A DNA stretch of 64,000 bases from Salvelinus alpinus (GCF_045679555.1 NC_092089.1:8432051-8496050), one strand, 5' to 3'. Counted from the stretch's first letter, positions 36,631 to 49,765 are shown. A program made the numbers and translations. Notes: generated by a model from the sequence alone, not told the origin.

Positions 36631-39600
36631 GACTACAAGCTCTACTGGGCTGGACTACAAGGACTGGGCTGGACCTACAAGCTCTACTGGGCTGGACCTA
36701 CAAGCTCTACTGGGCTGGACCTACAAGCTCTACTGGGCTGGACCTACAAGCTCTACTGGGCTGGACCTACAAGCTCTACTGGGCCGGACTACAAGCTCTA
36801 CTGGGCTGGACCTACAAGCTCTACTGGGCTGGACCTACAAGCTCTACTGGGCTGGACCTACAAGCTCTACTGGGCTGGACCTACAAGGACTGGGCTGGAC
36901 CTACAAGGACTGGGCTGGACCTACAAGGACTGGGCTGGACCTACAAGCTCTACTGGGCTGGACCTATAAGGACTAGACCTACAATGACTGGGCTGGACCT
37001 AAAAGGACTGGGCTGGACCTACAAGCTCTACTGGGCTGGACCTACAAGGACTGGGCTGGACCTACAAGGACTGGGCTGGACCTACAAGCTCTACTGGGCT
37101 GGACCTACAAGGACTGGGCTGGACCTACAAGGACTGGGCTGGACCTACAAGCTCTACTGGGCTGGACCTACAAGGACTGGGCTGGACCTACAAGTACTGG
37201 GCTGGACCTACAAGGACTGGGCTGGACTACAAGCTCTACTGGGCTGGACCTACAAGGACTGGGCTGGACCTACAAGGACTGGGCTGGACCTACAAGGACT
37301 GGGCTGGACTACAAGCTCTACTGGGCTGGACCTACAAGGACTGGGCTGGACCTACAAGCTCTACTGGGGTGGACCTACAGGCTCTACTGGGCTGGACCTA
37401 CAAGCTCTACTGGGCTGGACCTACAAGCTCTACTGGGCTGGAACTACAATCTCTACTGGGCTTGACCTACAAGCTCTACTGGGCTGGACCTACAAGCTCT
37501 ACTGGGCCGGACTACAATCTCTACTGGGCTGGACCTACAAGGACTGGGCTGGACCTACAAGGACTGGACCTACAAGGACTGGGCTGGACCTACAAGCTCT
37601 ACTGGGTTGGACTTACGAGGACTGGGCTGGACCTACAAGCTCTACTGGGCTGGACCTACAAGGACTGGGCTGGATCTACAAGCTCTACTGGGCTGGACCT
37701 ACAAGGACTGGACCTACAAGGACTGGACCTACAAGGACTGGGCTGGACCTACAAGGACTGGACCTACAAGGACTGGGCTGGACCTACAAGCTCTACTGGG
37801 CCGGACTACAAGCTCTACTGGGCTGAACTACAAGCTCTACTGGGCCGGACTACAAGGACTGGGCTGGACCTACAAGGGCCGGACTACAAGCTCTACTGGG
37901 CTGGACTACAAGCTCTACTGGGCCGGACTACAAGCTCTACTGGGCCGGACTACAAGCTCTATTGGGCTGGACCTATAAGGACTGGACCTACAAGGACTGG
38001 GCTGAACCTACAAGGACTGGGCTGGACCTACAAGGACTGGGCCTACAATGACTGGACCTACAAGGACTGGACCTAGAAGGACTGGGCTGGACCTACAAGG
38101 ACTGGGCTGGACCTACAAGGACTGGGCTGGACTTACAAGGACTGGGCTGGACCTAAAATCTCTACTGGGCTGGACCAACAAGGACTGGACCTACAAGGAC
38201 TGGACCTACAAGGACTGGGCTGGACCTACAAGGACTGGGCTGGACCAACAAGGACTGGGCTGGAACTACAAGGACTGGGCTGGAGCTACAAGCTCTACTG
38301 GGCTGGACTACAAGCTCTACTGGGCCGGACTACAAGCTCTACTGGGCCGGACTACAAGCTCTATTGGGCTGGACCTATAAGGACTGGACCTACAAGGACT
38401 GGGCTGAACCTACAAGGACTGGGCTGGACCTACAAGGACTGGGCCTACAATGACTGGACCTACAAGGACTGGACCTACAAGGACTGGGCTGGACCTACAA
38501 GGACTGGGCTGGACCTACAAGGACTGGGCTGGACTTACAAGGACTGGGCTGGACCTAAAATCTCTACTGGGCTGGACCAACAAGGACTGGACCTACAAGG
38601 ACTGGACCTACAAGGACTGGGCTGGACCTACAAGGACTGGTCTGGACCTACAAGGACTGGGCTGGACCAACAAGGACTGGGCTGGATCTACAAGGACTGG
38701 GCTGGAGCTACAACCTCTACTGGGCTGGACTACAAGTTCTACTGGGCTGGATCTATAAGGACTAGAACTACAAGGACTGGGCCAGACTTAAAGCTCTACT
38801 GGGCCGGACTACAAGCTCTACTGGGCTGGATCTACAAGGACTGGACCTACAAGTACTGGGCTGGACCTACAAGGGCTGGACAAACAAGCTCTACTGGGCT
38901 AGACCTACAAACTCCACTTGGCTGGACCAACAAGCTCTACTGAGCTGGACCTACAAGTTCTACTGGGCTGGACCAACAAGCTCTACTGAGCTGGACCAAC
39001 AAGCTCTACTGGGCTGGACCTACAAGGACTGGGCTGGACCTACAAGGACTGGACCTACAAGGACTGGGCTGGACCTACAAGCTCTACTGGGCTGGACTTA
39101 CGAGGACTGGGCTGGAACTACAAGCTCTACTGGGCTGGACCTACAAGGACTGGGCTGGATCTACAAGCTCTACTGGGCTGGACCTACAAGGACTGGACCT
39201 ACAAGGACTGGACCTACAAGGACTGGGCTGGACCTACAAGGACTGGACCTACAAGGACTGGGCTGGACCTACAAGCTCTACTGGGCCGGACTACAAGCTC
39301 TACTGGGCTGGACTACAAGCTCTACTGGGCCGGACTACAAGGACTGGGCTGGACCTACAAGGGCCGGACTACAAGCTCTACTGGGCTGGACTACAAGCTC
39401 TACTGGGCCGGACTACAAGCTCTACTGGGCCGGACTACAAGCTCTATTGGGCTGGACCTATAAGGACTGGACCTACAAAGACTGGGCTGAACCTACAAGG
39501 ACTGGGCTGGACCTACAAGGACTGGGCCTACAATGACTGGACCTACAAGGACTGGACCTACAAGGACTGGGCTGGACCTACAAGGACTGGGCTGGACCTA

Positions 39601-42600
39601 CAAGGACTGGGCTGGACTTACAAGGACTGGGCTGGACCTAAAAGCTCTACTGGGCTGGACCAACAAGGACTGGACCTACAAGGACTGGACCTACAAGGAC
39701 TGGGCTGGACCTACAAGGACTGGGCTGGACCAACAAGGACTGGGCTGGACCTACAAGGACTGGGCTGGAGCTACAACCTCTACTGGGCTGGACTACAAGC
39801 TCTACTGGGCTGGATCTATAAGGACTAGAACTACAAGGACTGGGCCAGACTTAAAGCTCTACTGGGCCGGACTACAAGCTCTACTGGGCTGGATCTACAA
39901 GGACTGGACCTACAAGTACTGGGCTGGACCTACAAGGGCTGGACAAACAAGCTCTACTGGGCTAGACCTACAAACTCCACTTGGCTGGACCAACAAGCTC
40001 TACTGAGCTGGACCTACAAGTTCTACTGGGCTGGACCAACAAGCTCTACTGAGCTGGACCAACAAGCTCTACTGAGCTGGAACTACAAGCTCTACTGGGC
40101 TGGACCTACAAGCTCTCCTGGGCTGGACCTACAAGCTCTACAGTGCTGGACGTTCAAGTTCTACAGGACCTACAAACTCTACTGGGCTGGACCTACAAAC
40201 TCTACTGGGCTGGACCTACAAGCTCTACAGGACCTACAAGCTCTACTGGGCTGGACCTACAAGCTTTACTGGGCTGGACCTACAAGCTCTACAGGGCTGG
40301 ACCTACAAGCTCTACTGGGTTGGACCTACAAGCTCTACAGGACCTACAAGCTCTACTGGGCTGGACCAACAAGCTCTACTGGGCTGGAACTACAAGCTCT
40401 ACTGTGCTGGACCTACAAGCTCTACAGGGCTGGACCTACAAGCTCTACAGGGCTGGACCTACAAAACTGACTAAGAACTGGGCTGGACCTACAAGCTCTA
40501 CTGGGCTGGAACTACAAGCTCTACAGGGATGGACCTACAAGCTCTACAGGGCTGGACCTACAAAACTGACTAAGAACTGGGCTGGACCTACAAGCTCTAC
40601 TGGGCTGGACCTACAAGCTCTACTGGGCTGGACCTACAAGCTCTACTGGCCTGGACCTACAAATTCTACTGGGCTGGACCTACAAGTTCTACAGGGCTGG
40701 ACCTACAAGCTCTACTGGGCTGGACCTACAAACTGTAAGAACTGGGCTGGACCTAGAAGCTCTACAGGGCTGGACCTACAAGCTCTACTGGGCTGGACCT
40801 ACAAGCTCTACAGGGCTGGACCTACAAGCTTTACTGGGCTGGACCTACACGCTCTAAATGGCTGGACCTACAAGCTCTACTGGGCTGGACCAACAAGCTC
40901 TACTGGGCTGGACCTACAAGCTCTACAGGGCTGGACCTACAAGCTCTACTGGGCTGGACCTACAAGCTCTACTGGGCTGGACCAACAAGCTCTACTGGGC
41001 TGGACCTACAAGCTCTACAGGGCTGGACCTAGAAGCTCTACTGGGCTGAACCAACGAGCTCTACTGGCCTGGACCTACAAGCTCTACAGGGCTGGACCTA
41101 CAAGCTCTACTGGGCTGGACCAACAAGCTCTACTGGGCTGGACCTACAAGCTCTACAGGGCTGGACCTACAAGCTCTACTGGGCTGGACCTACAAGCTCT
41201 ACTGGGCTGGACCTACAAGCTCTACTGGCCTGGACCTACAAGCTCTACAGGGCTGGACCTACAAGCTCTACTGGGCTGGACCTACAAGCTCTACTGGGCT
41301 GGACCTACAAGCTCTACAGGGCTGGACCTAGAAGCTCTACTGGGCTGGACCTACAAGCTCTACAGGGCTGGACCTACAAGCTCTACTGGGCTGGACCTAC
41401 AAGCTCTACTGGGCTGGACCTAGAAGCTCTACTGGGCTGGACCTACAAGCTCTACTGGGCTGGACCTAGAAGCTCTACAGGGCTGGACCTACAAGCTCTA
41501 CTGGGCTGGACCTACAAGCTCTACTGGGCTGGACCTACAAGCTCTACTGGGCTGGACCTACAAGCTCTACTGGGCTGGACCAACAAGCTCTACAGGGCTG
41601 GACCTACAAGCTCTACTGGGCTGGACCTACAAGCTCTACTGGGCTGGACCAACAAGCTCTACAGGGCTGGACCTACAAGCTCTACTGGGCTGGACCTACA
41701 AGCTCTACAGGGCTGGACCTACAAGCTCTACTGGGTTGGACCTACAAGCTCTACAGGACCTACAAGCTCTACTGGGCTGGACCAACAAGCTCTACTGGGC
41801 TGGAACTACAAGCTCTACTGTGCTGGACCTACAAGCTCTACAGGGCTGGACCTACAAGCTCTACAGGGCTGGACCTACAAAACTGACTAAGAACTGGGCT
41901 GGACCTACAAGCTCTACTGGGCTGGAACTACAAGCTCTACAGGGCTGGACCTACAAGCTCTACAGGGCTGGACCTACAAAACTGACTAAGAACTGGGCTG
42001 GACCTACAAGCTCTACTGGGCTGGACCTACAAGCTCTACTGGGCTGGACCTACAAGCTCTACTGGCCTGGACCTACAAATTCTACTGGGCTGGACCTACA
42101 AGTTCTACAGGGCTGGACCTACAAGCTCTACTGGGCTGGACCTACAAACTGTAAGAACTGGGCTGGACCTAGAAGCTCTACAGGGCTGGACCTACAAGCT
42201 CTACTGGGCTGGACCTACAAGCTCTACAGGGCTGGACCTACAAGCTTTACTGGGCTGGACCTACAAGCTCTACAGGGCTGGACCTACAAGCTCTACTGGG
42301 CTGGACCAACAAGCTCTACTGGGCTGGACCTACAAGCTCTACAGGGCTGGACCTACAAGCTCTACTGGGCTGGACCTACAAGCTCTACTGGGCTGGACCA
42401 ACAAGCTCTACTGGGCTGGACCTACAAGCTCTACAGGGCTGGACCTAGAAGCTCTACTGGGCTGGACCAACAAGCTCTACTGGCCTGGACCTACAAGCTC
42501 TACAGGGCTGGACCTACAAGCTCTACTGGGCTGGACCAACAAGCTCTACTGGGCTGGACCTACAAGCTCTACAGGGCTGGACCTACAAGCTCTACTGGGC

Positions 42601-43308
42601 TGGACCTACAAGCTCTACTGGGCTGGACCTACAAGCTCTACTGGCCTGGACCTACAAGCTCTACAGGGCTGGACCTACAAGCTCTACTGGGCTGGACCTA
42701 CAAGCTCTACTGGGCTGGACCTACAAGCTCTACAGGGCTGGACCTAGAAGCTCTACTGGGCTGGACCTACAAGCTCTACAGGGCTGGACCTACAAGCTCT
42801 ACTGGGCTGGACCAACAAGCTCTACTGGGCTGGACCTACAAGCTCTACAGGGCTGGACCTACAAGCTCTACTGGGCTGGACCTACAAGCTCTACTGGGCT
42901 GGACCTACAAGCTCTACTGGCCTGGACCTACAAGCTCTACAGGGCTGGACCTACAAGCTCTACTGGGCTGGACCTAGAAGCTCTACTGGGCTGGACCAAC
43001 AAGCTCTACTGGCCTGGACCTACAAGCTCTACAGGGCTGGACCTACAAGCTCTACTGGGCTGGACCAACAAGCTCTACTGGGCTGGACCTACAAGCTCTA
43101 CAGGGCTGGACCTACAAGCTCTACTGGGCTGGACCTACAAGCTCTACTGGGCTGGACCTACAAGCTCTACTGGCCTGGACCTACAAGCTCTACAGGGCTG
43201 GACCTACAAGCTCTACTGGGCTGGACCTACAAGCTCTACTGGGCTGGACCTACAAGCTCTACAGGGCTGGACCTAGAAGCTCTACTGGGCTGGACCTACA
43301 AGCCCTGT
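36631..43308. repeat. 23/20/15-bp minisatellite array (plus orientation)
   Basis: Interleaved units share CTGGACCTACAAG. The 23-bp form ends CTCTACTGGG or CTCTACAGGG, the 20-bp form ends GACTGGG, and a 15-bp form arises where GGACTGGACCTAC joins directly. The left third is rich in 20- and 15-bp forms; from about 40150 the 23-bp form dominates. Long segments are themselves duplicated: TCTACTGGGTTGG occurs at 40311 and 41727 with matching flanks for over 1 kb, and GCCTACAATGACTGG occurs at 38041, 38443 and 39526. Plus-strand frames repeating tracts such as TYKLYWAGPTSSTGLDLQAL are open for up to 426 codons. I judge them to be repeat artefacts because parallel open frames exist in neighbouring phases. 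Confidence 0.96.
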
Positions 43309-43570
43309 ACATTTGGCACAGCTAGTTTTGACAGAACAGTGAGCTCTGCTTCCCACATTGTGACCAAGCCAGGAGGCACCGGGAGGCACCGGGAGCCACC
43401 GGGGCCCTGCCATCACACGCTTCAGCCAATCAGCTGCCGCTTTCCTGGATAATGATGCTGCTGCAGTCCTTATTAAGAGCCCTGTGCAGCGGGACTTTTA
43501 GAGAGTCAGACAGGAGACACGGTGTGTTTTATTAAGCCTCTCATTCACTCCTTTAGGATCTCAGCCTAAC
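43309..43570. other. Left arm, outer single-copy segment
   Basis: About 260 bp matching 50971-51243 in reverse complement. It contains a CCAAT-box-like AGCCAATCAGC near 43424 and a short GGGAGGCACC duplication at about 43371-43390. No gene is recognised. The right-arm copy includes an overlapping short open frame on each strand that I do not support. Confidence 0.6.
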
Positions 43571-43699
43571 AAGCATCAGTCTGAGTTGGTTTAGTCTGGG
43601 CTGGAGGCATGAGATCCACTCTGTTAAATACTACTGACTACACTTCATCAACACATTCTACAAATGGAAATGATTCAATCCAACAAATGAAAACAGTAA
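43571..43699. other. Left arm, single-copy version of the 68-bp unit plus flank
   Basis: One copy of the sequence that forms a 17-copy array in the right arm, here reading GTTGGTTTAGTCTGGGCTGG and ATGAGATCCACTCTGTTAAA. It is followed by about 45 bp leading into the 65-bp repeat. An 83-residue frame starts at 43609 and runs into the repeat; its mirror lies on the minus strand at 49855-49664. Neither has a recognisable domain. Confidence 0.7.
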
Positions 43700-45000
43700 C
43701 ATGCAATCATCCACCGTTATGGTGGACTGATCTAACAAGGCATGGTTATAAGAATGGAAACAGATGTAGAATCATCCACCGTTATGGTGGACTGATCCAA
43801 CAAGGCATGGTTATAAGAATGGAAACAGATGTAGAATCATCCACCGTTATGGTGGACTGATCTAACAAGGCATGGTTATAAGAATGGAAACAGATGTAGA
43901 ATCATCCACCGTTATGGTGGACTGATCTAACAAGGCATGGTTATAAGAATGGAAACAGATGGAGAATCATCCACCGTTATGGTGGACTGATCTTACAAGG
44001 CATGGTTATAAGAATGGAAACAGATGGAGAATCATCCACCGTTATGGTGGACTGATCCAACAAGGCATGGTTATAAGAATGGAAACAGATGTAGAATCAT
44101 CCACCGTTATGGTGGACTGATCCAACAAGGCATGGTTATAAGAATGGAAACAGATGGAGAATCATCCACCGTTATGGTGGACTGATCCAACAAGGCATGG
44201 TTATAAGAATGGAAACAGATGTAGACTCATCCACCGTTATGGTGGACTGATCTAACAAGGCATGGTTATAAGAATGGAAACAGATGTAGAATCATCCACC
44301 GTTATGGTGGACTGATCTAACAAGGCATGGTTATAAGAATGGAAACAGATGGAGAATCATCCACCGTTATGGTGGACTGATCCAACAAGGCATGGTTATA
44401 AGAATGGAAACAGATGTAGACTCATCCACCGTTATGGTGGACTGATCTAACAAGGCATGGTTATAAGAATGGAAACAGATGTAGAATCATCCACCGTTAT
44501 GGTGGACTGATCCAACAAGGCATGGTTATAAGAATGGAAACAGATGTAGAATCATCCACCGTTATGGTGGACTGATCCAACAAGGCATGGTTATAAGAAT
44601 GGAAACAGATGTAGAATCATCCACCGTTATGGTGGACTGATCCAACAAGGCATGGTTATAAGAATGGAAACAGAAGGAGAATCATCCACCGTTATGGTGG
44701 ACTGATCCAACAAGGCATGGTTATAAGAATGGAAACAGATGTAGAATCATCCACCGTTATGGTGGACTGATCTAACAAGGCATGGTTATAAGAATGGAAA
44801 CAGATGTAGAATCATCCACCGTTATGGTGGACTGATCGAACAAGGCATGGTTATAAGAATGGAAACAGATGTAGAATCATCCACCGTTATGGTGGACTGA
44901 TCTAACAAGGCATGGTTATAAGAATGGAAACAGATGGAGAATCATCCACCGTTATGGTGGACTGATCTAACAAGGCATGGTTATAAGAATGGAAACAGAA
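43700..45000. repeat. 65-bp minisatellite, left arm (~20 copies)
   Basis: Units of 65 bp contain CATGGTTATAAGAATGGAAA and TCCACCGTTATGGTGGA. The latter is a 6-bp stem (TCCACC/GGTGGA) with a 5-base GTTAT loop, so each unit can form a hairpin. Starts at 43741, 43806 and 43871 give the period. Variable sites are GATGTAG or GATGGAG, and GATCTAAC or GATCCAAC. Confidence 0.96.
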
Positions 45001-45604
45001 ATAATTTAAATGATAAAATATAGGATTTAATGGCAATTAAACATCCTGTTCAAAGAATATAATATTTTCATTGTTCGTCCTATTCCAATATCATTGGAGA
45101 AAAAAACAACTGAAAATAGGTTTGCTAAATGGTTAGAGAAAATGTATATATTACATGCAAATCATTGTAATATGATGTTTTAGTGTGTGAAATGAATGAG
45201 TTTCCCGGTAGTGAACAGCTGTGGCGGCCTGGGGTATCGGAGGGAGAGGTTAAACCGCTCACGAAATAGTGATGAAACCATAGATGCTGGGACCAATTAA
45301 GACTCTCACTCCACCTCCTAATCTATCCACCCTCCCCTGCTCCCTCTATCCACCCTCCCCTGCTCCCTTTATCCACCCTCCCCTGCTCCCTTTATCCACC
45401 CTCCCCTGCTCCCTCCACCCCTCCATCCTCCGTCCCTCTGTACCCTCTCTGGAACAGCAGACCCTGTAGCGCTGTGACGGATTCCCTCTGGATTAGGACT
45501 CTGAAGTAGTTCAAGTGGAACCAGGGGAGAAGGCTTTTCTACCCGTGTGTGAGGAGGGAAAAAAGCTGGATTTGAGCTGGAAGATCCAGCCCAGTAATTT
45601 TTCA
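45001..45604. other. Left arm, inner single-copy segment
   Basis: About 600 bp of AT-rich then GC-richer unique DNA, apparently identical to the complement of 46236-46840. It contains four copies of a 24-bp repeat (TATCCACCCTCCCCTGCTCC) at 45322-45415. A 61-residue frame (45284-45469) is present in identical form in the right arm (minus 46555-46370). It is proline/leucine-rich because of the 24-bp repeat and is not supported as a gene. Confidence 0.65.
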
Positions 45605-46090
45605 GTTTGTAGGTCCAGCCCTGTAGAGCTTGTAGGTCCAGCCCTGTAGAGCTTGTAGGTCCAGCCCAGTAGAGCTTGTAGGTCCAGCCCTGTAGAGCTT
45701 GTAGGTCCAGCCCAGTAGAGCTTGTAGGTCCAGCCCTGTAGAGCTTGTTGGTCCAGCCCAGTAGAGCTTGTAGGTCCAGCCCAGTAGAGCTTGTAGGTCC
45801 AGCCCTGTAGAGCTTGTTGGTCCAGCCCAGTAGAGCTTGCAGGTCCAGCCCAGTAGAGCTTGTAGGTCCAGCCCAGTAGAGCTTGTAGGTCCATCCCTGT
45901 AGAGCTTGTAGGTCCAGCCCAGTAGAGCTTGTAGGTCCAGCCCTGTAGAGCTTGTTGGTCCAGCCCAGTAGAGCTTGTAGGTCCAGCCCAGTAGAGCTTG
46001 TAGGTCCAGCCCTGTAGAGCTTGTTGGTCCAGCCCAGTAGAGCTTGTAGGTCCAGCCCAGTAGAGCTTGTAGGTCCAGCCCAGTAGAGCT
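45605..46090. repeat. 23-bp minisatellite in inverted orientation at the palindrome centre
   Basis: About 21 units of CTTGTAGGTCCAGCCCAGTA and its CCCTGTAG variant, the reverse complement of the array at 36631-43308. It ends at the turning point of the palindrome. The minus-strand frame 45894-45511 simply reads the same repeat protein phase as the main array. Confidence 0.95.
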
Positions 46091-46101
46091 TGTAGCTCTA
46101 C
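46083..46101. other. Palindrome turning point: 8-bp stem with 3-base loop
   Basis: GTAGAGCT (46083-46090), TGT (46091-46093), AGCTCTAC (46094-46101). Beyond these bases the arms continue to pair, apart from the common A/T variant of the 23-bp unit, so the two arms meet with essentially no spacer. Confidence 0.92.
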
Positions 46102-46235
46102 AGGGCTGGACCTACAAGCTCTACTGGGCTGGACCTACAAGCTCTACAGGGCTGGACCTACAAGCTCTACTGGGCTGGACCTACAAGCTCTACAGGGCTG
46201 GACCTACAAGCTCTACAGGGCTGGACCTACAAACT
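46094..46235. repeat. 23-bp minisatellite, plus orientation, right of the centre (~6 copies)
   Basis: Six or so units return to the orientation of the main array before unique DNA starts at about 46236. The same unit forms about 21 copies on the left of the centre, so the loop-proximal arrays are also unequal. Confidence 0.93.
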
Positions 46236-46837
46236 GAAAAATTACTGGGCTGGATCTTCCAGCTCAAATCCAGCTTTTTTCCCTCCTCACACACGGGTAG
46301 AAAAGCCTTCTCCCCTGGTTCCACTTGAACTACTTCAGAGTCCTAATCCAGAGGGAATCCGTCACAGCGCTACAGGGTCTGCTGTTCCAGAGAGGGTACA
46401 GAGGGACGGAGGATGGAGGGGTGGAGGGAGCAGGGGAGGGTGGATAAAGGGAGCAGGGGAGGGTGGATAAAGGGAGCAGGGGAGGGTGGATAGAGGGAGC
46501 AGGGGAGGGTGGATAGATTAGGAGGTGGAGTGAGAGTCTTAATTGGTCCCAGCATCTATGGTTTCATCACTATTTCGTGAGCGGTTTAACCTCTCCCTCC
46601 GATACCCCAGGCCGCCACAGCTGTTCACTACCGGGAAACTCATTCATTTCACACACTAAAACATCATATTACAATGATTTGCATGTAATATATACATTTT
46701 CTCTAACCATTTAGCAAACCTATTTTCAGTTGTTTTTTTCTCCAATGATATTGGAATAGGACGAACAATGAAAATATTATATTCTTTGAACAGGATGTTT
46801 AATTGCCATTAAATCCTATATTTTATCATTTAAATTA
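46236..46837. other. Right arm, inner single-copy segment
   Basis: Reverse complement of 45001-45604 with no difference that I could see by reading. It includes the mirrored 24-bp repeat at about 46423-46516. No gene recognised. Confidence 0.65.
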
Positions 46838-49765
46838 TTTCTGTTTCCATTCTTATAACCATGCCTTGTTAGATCAGTCCACCATAACGGTGGATGATTC
46901 TCCATCTGTTTCCATTCTTATAACCATGCCTTGTTAGATCAGTCCACCATAACGGTGGATGATTCTACATCTGTTTCCATTCTTATAACCATGCCTTGTT
47001 GGATCAGTCCACCATAACGGTGGATGATTCTCCATCTGTTTCCATTCTTATAACCATGCCTTGTTGGATCAGTCCACCATAACGGTGGATGATTCTCCAT
47101 CTGTTTCCATTCTTATAACCATGCCTTGTTGGATCAGTCCACCATAACGGTGGATGATTCTCCATCTGTTTCCATTCTTATAACTATGCCTTGTTAGATC
47201 AGTCCACCATAACGGTGGATGATTCTACATCTGTTTCCATTCTTATAACCATGCCTTGTTGGATCAGTCCACCATAACGGTGGATGATTCTCCATCTGTT
47301 TCCATTCTTATAACCATGCCTTGTTGGATCAGTCCACCATAACGGTGGATGATTCTCCATCTGTTTCCATTCTTATAACCATGCCTTGTTGGATCAGTCC
47401 ACCATAACGGTGGATGATTCAACATCTGTTTCCATTCTTATAACCATGCCTTGTTGGATCAGTCCACCATAACGGTGGATGATTCTCCATCTGTTTCCAT
47501 TCTTATAACCATGCCTTGTTGGATCAGTCCACCATAACGGTGGATGATTCTACATCTGTTTCCATTCTTATAACCATGCCTTGTTAGATCAGTCCAGCAT
47601 AACGGTGGATGATTCTACATCTGTTTCCATTCTTATAACCATACCTTGTTGGATCAGTCCACCATAACGGTGGATGATTCTACATCTGTTTCCATTCTTA
47701 TAACCATGCCTTGTTGGATCAGTCCACCATAACGGTGGATGATTCTACATCTGTTTCCATTCTTATAACCATGCCTTGTTGGATCAGTCCACCATAACGG
47801 TGGATGATTCTACATCTGTTTCCATTCTTATAACCATGCCTTGTTGGATCAGTCCACCATAACGGTGGATGATTCTCCATCTGTTTCCATTCTTATAACC
47901 ATGCCTTGTTGGATCAGTCCACCATAACGGTGGATGATTCTACATCTGTTTCCATTCTTATAACCATGCCTTGTTGGATCAGTCCACCATAACGGTGGAT
48001 GATTCTCCATCTGTTTCCATTCTTATAACCATGCCTTGTTAGATCAGTCCAGCATAACGGTGGATGATTCTACATCTGTTTCCATTCTTATAACCATACC
48101 TTGTTGGATCAGTCCAGCATAACGGTGGATGATTCTACATCTGTTTCCATTCTTATAACCATGCCTTGTTGGATCAGTCCACCATAACGGTGGATGAGTC
48201 TACATCTGTTTCCATTCTTATAACCATGCCTTGTTAGATCAGTCCACCATAACGGTGGATGATTCTACATCTGTTTCCATTCTTATAACCATGCCTTGTT
48301 GGATCAGTCCACCATAACGGTGGATGAGTCTACATCTGTTTCCATTCTTAAAACCATGCCTTGTTAGATCAGTCCACCATAACGGTGGATGAGTCTACAT
48401 CTGTTTCCATTCTTATAACCATGCCTTGTTAGATCAGTCCACCATAACGGTGGATGATTCTACATCTGTTTCCATTCTTATAACCATGCCTTGTTAGATC
48501 AGTCCACCATAACGGTGGATGATTCTACATCTGTTTCCATTCTTATAACCATGCCTTGTTAGATCAGTCCACCATAACGGTGGATGATTCTACATCTGTT
48601 TCCATTCTTATAACCATGCCTTGTTGGATCAGTCCACCATAACGGTGGATGATTCTACATCTGTTTCCATTCTTATAACCATGCCTTGTTAGATCAGTCC
48701 ACCATAACGGTGGATGATTCTACATCTGTTTCCATTCTTATAACCATGCCTCGTTGGATCAGTCCACCATAACGGTGGATGATTCTCCATCTGTTTCCAT
48801 TCTTATAACCATGCCTCGTTGGATCAGTCCACCATAACGGTGGATGATTCTCCATCTGTTTCCATTCTTATAACCATGCCTTGTTGGATCAGTCCACCAT
48901 AACGGTGGATGATTCTCCATCTGTTTCCATTCTTATAACCATGCCTTGTTAGATCAGTCCACCATAACGGTGGATGATTCTACATCTGTTTCCATTCTTA
49001 TAACCATGCCTTGTTAGATCAGTCCACCATAACGGTGGATGATTCTACATCTGTTTCCATTCTTATAACCATGCCTTGTTAGTTCAGTCCACCATAACGG
49101 TGGATGATTCTCCATCTGTTTCCATTCTTATAACCATGCCTTGTTAGATCAGTCCACCATAACGGTGGATGATTCTACATCTGTTTCCATTCTTATAACC
49201 ATGCCTTGTTAGATCAGTCCACCATAACGGTGGATGATTCTACATCTGTTTCCATTCTTATAACCATGCCTTGTTAGATCAGTCCACCATAACGGTGGAT
49301 GATTCTACATCTGTTTCCATTCTTATAACCATGCCTTGTTGGATCAGTCCACCATAACGGTGGATGATTCTCCATCTGTTTCCATTCTTATAACCATGCC
49401 TTGTTAGATCAGTCCACCATAACGGTGGATGATTCTACATCTGTTTCCATTCTTATAACCATGCCTTGTTAGATCAGTCCACCATAACGGTGGATGATTC
49501 TACATCTGTTTCCATTCTTATAACCATGCCTTGTTAGTTCAGTCCACCATAACGGTGGATGATTCTCCATCTGTTTCCATTCTTATAACCATGCCTTGTT
49601 AGATCAGTCCACCATAACGGTGGATGATTCTACATCTGTTTCCATTCTTATAACCATGCCTTGTTAGATCAGTCCACCATAACGGTGGATGATTCTACAT
49701 CTGTTTCCATTCTTATAACCATGCCTTGTTAGATCAGTCCACCATAATGGTGGATGATTGCATGT
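46838..49765. repeat. 65-bp minisatellite, right arm (~45 copies)
   Basis: The same 65-bp family as 43700-45000, in reverse orientation and more than twice as long. Each unit again carries the TCCACCATAACGGTGGA hairpin. Some variants exist only here, for example CCAGCATAACGG near 47595, 48050 and 48115, and TTAGTTCAGTCC near 49080 and 49534. Confidence 0.96.

Noticed and set aside
36598..42977. Plus-strand frames with TYKLYWAGPTSSTGL-like repeats
   Set aside because: Mixed 23/20/15-bp units change phase often and parallel frames are open; there is no flanking unique coding sequence.
43420..43440. CCAAT-box promoter
   Set aside because: An isolated short motif without TATA, initiator or a downstream gene.
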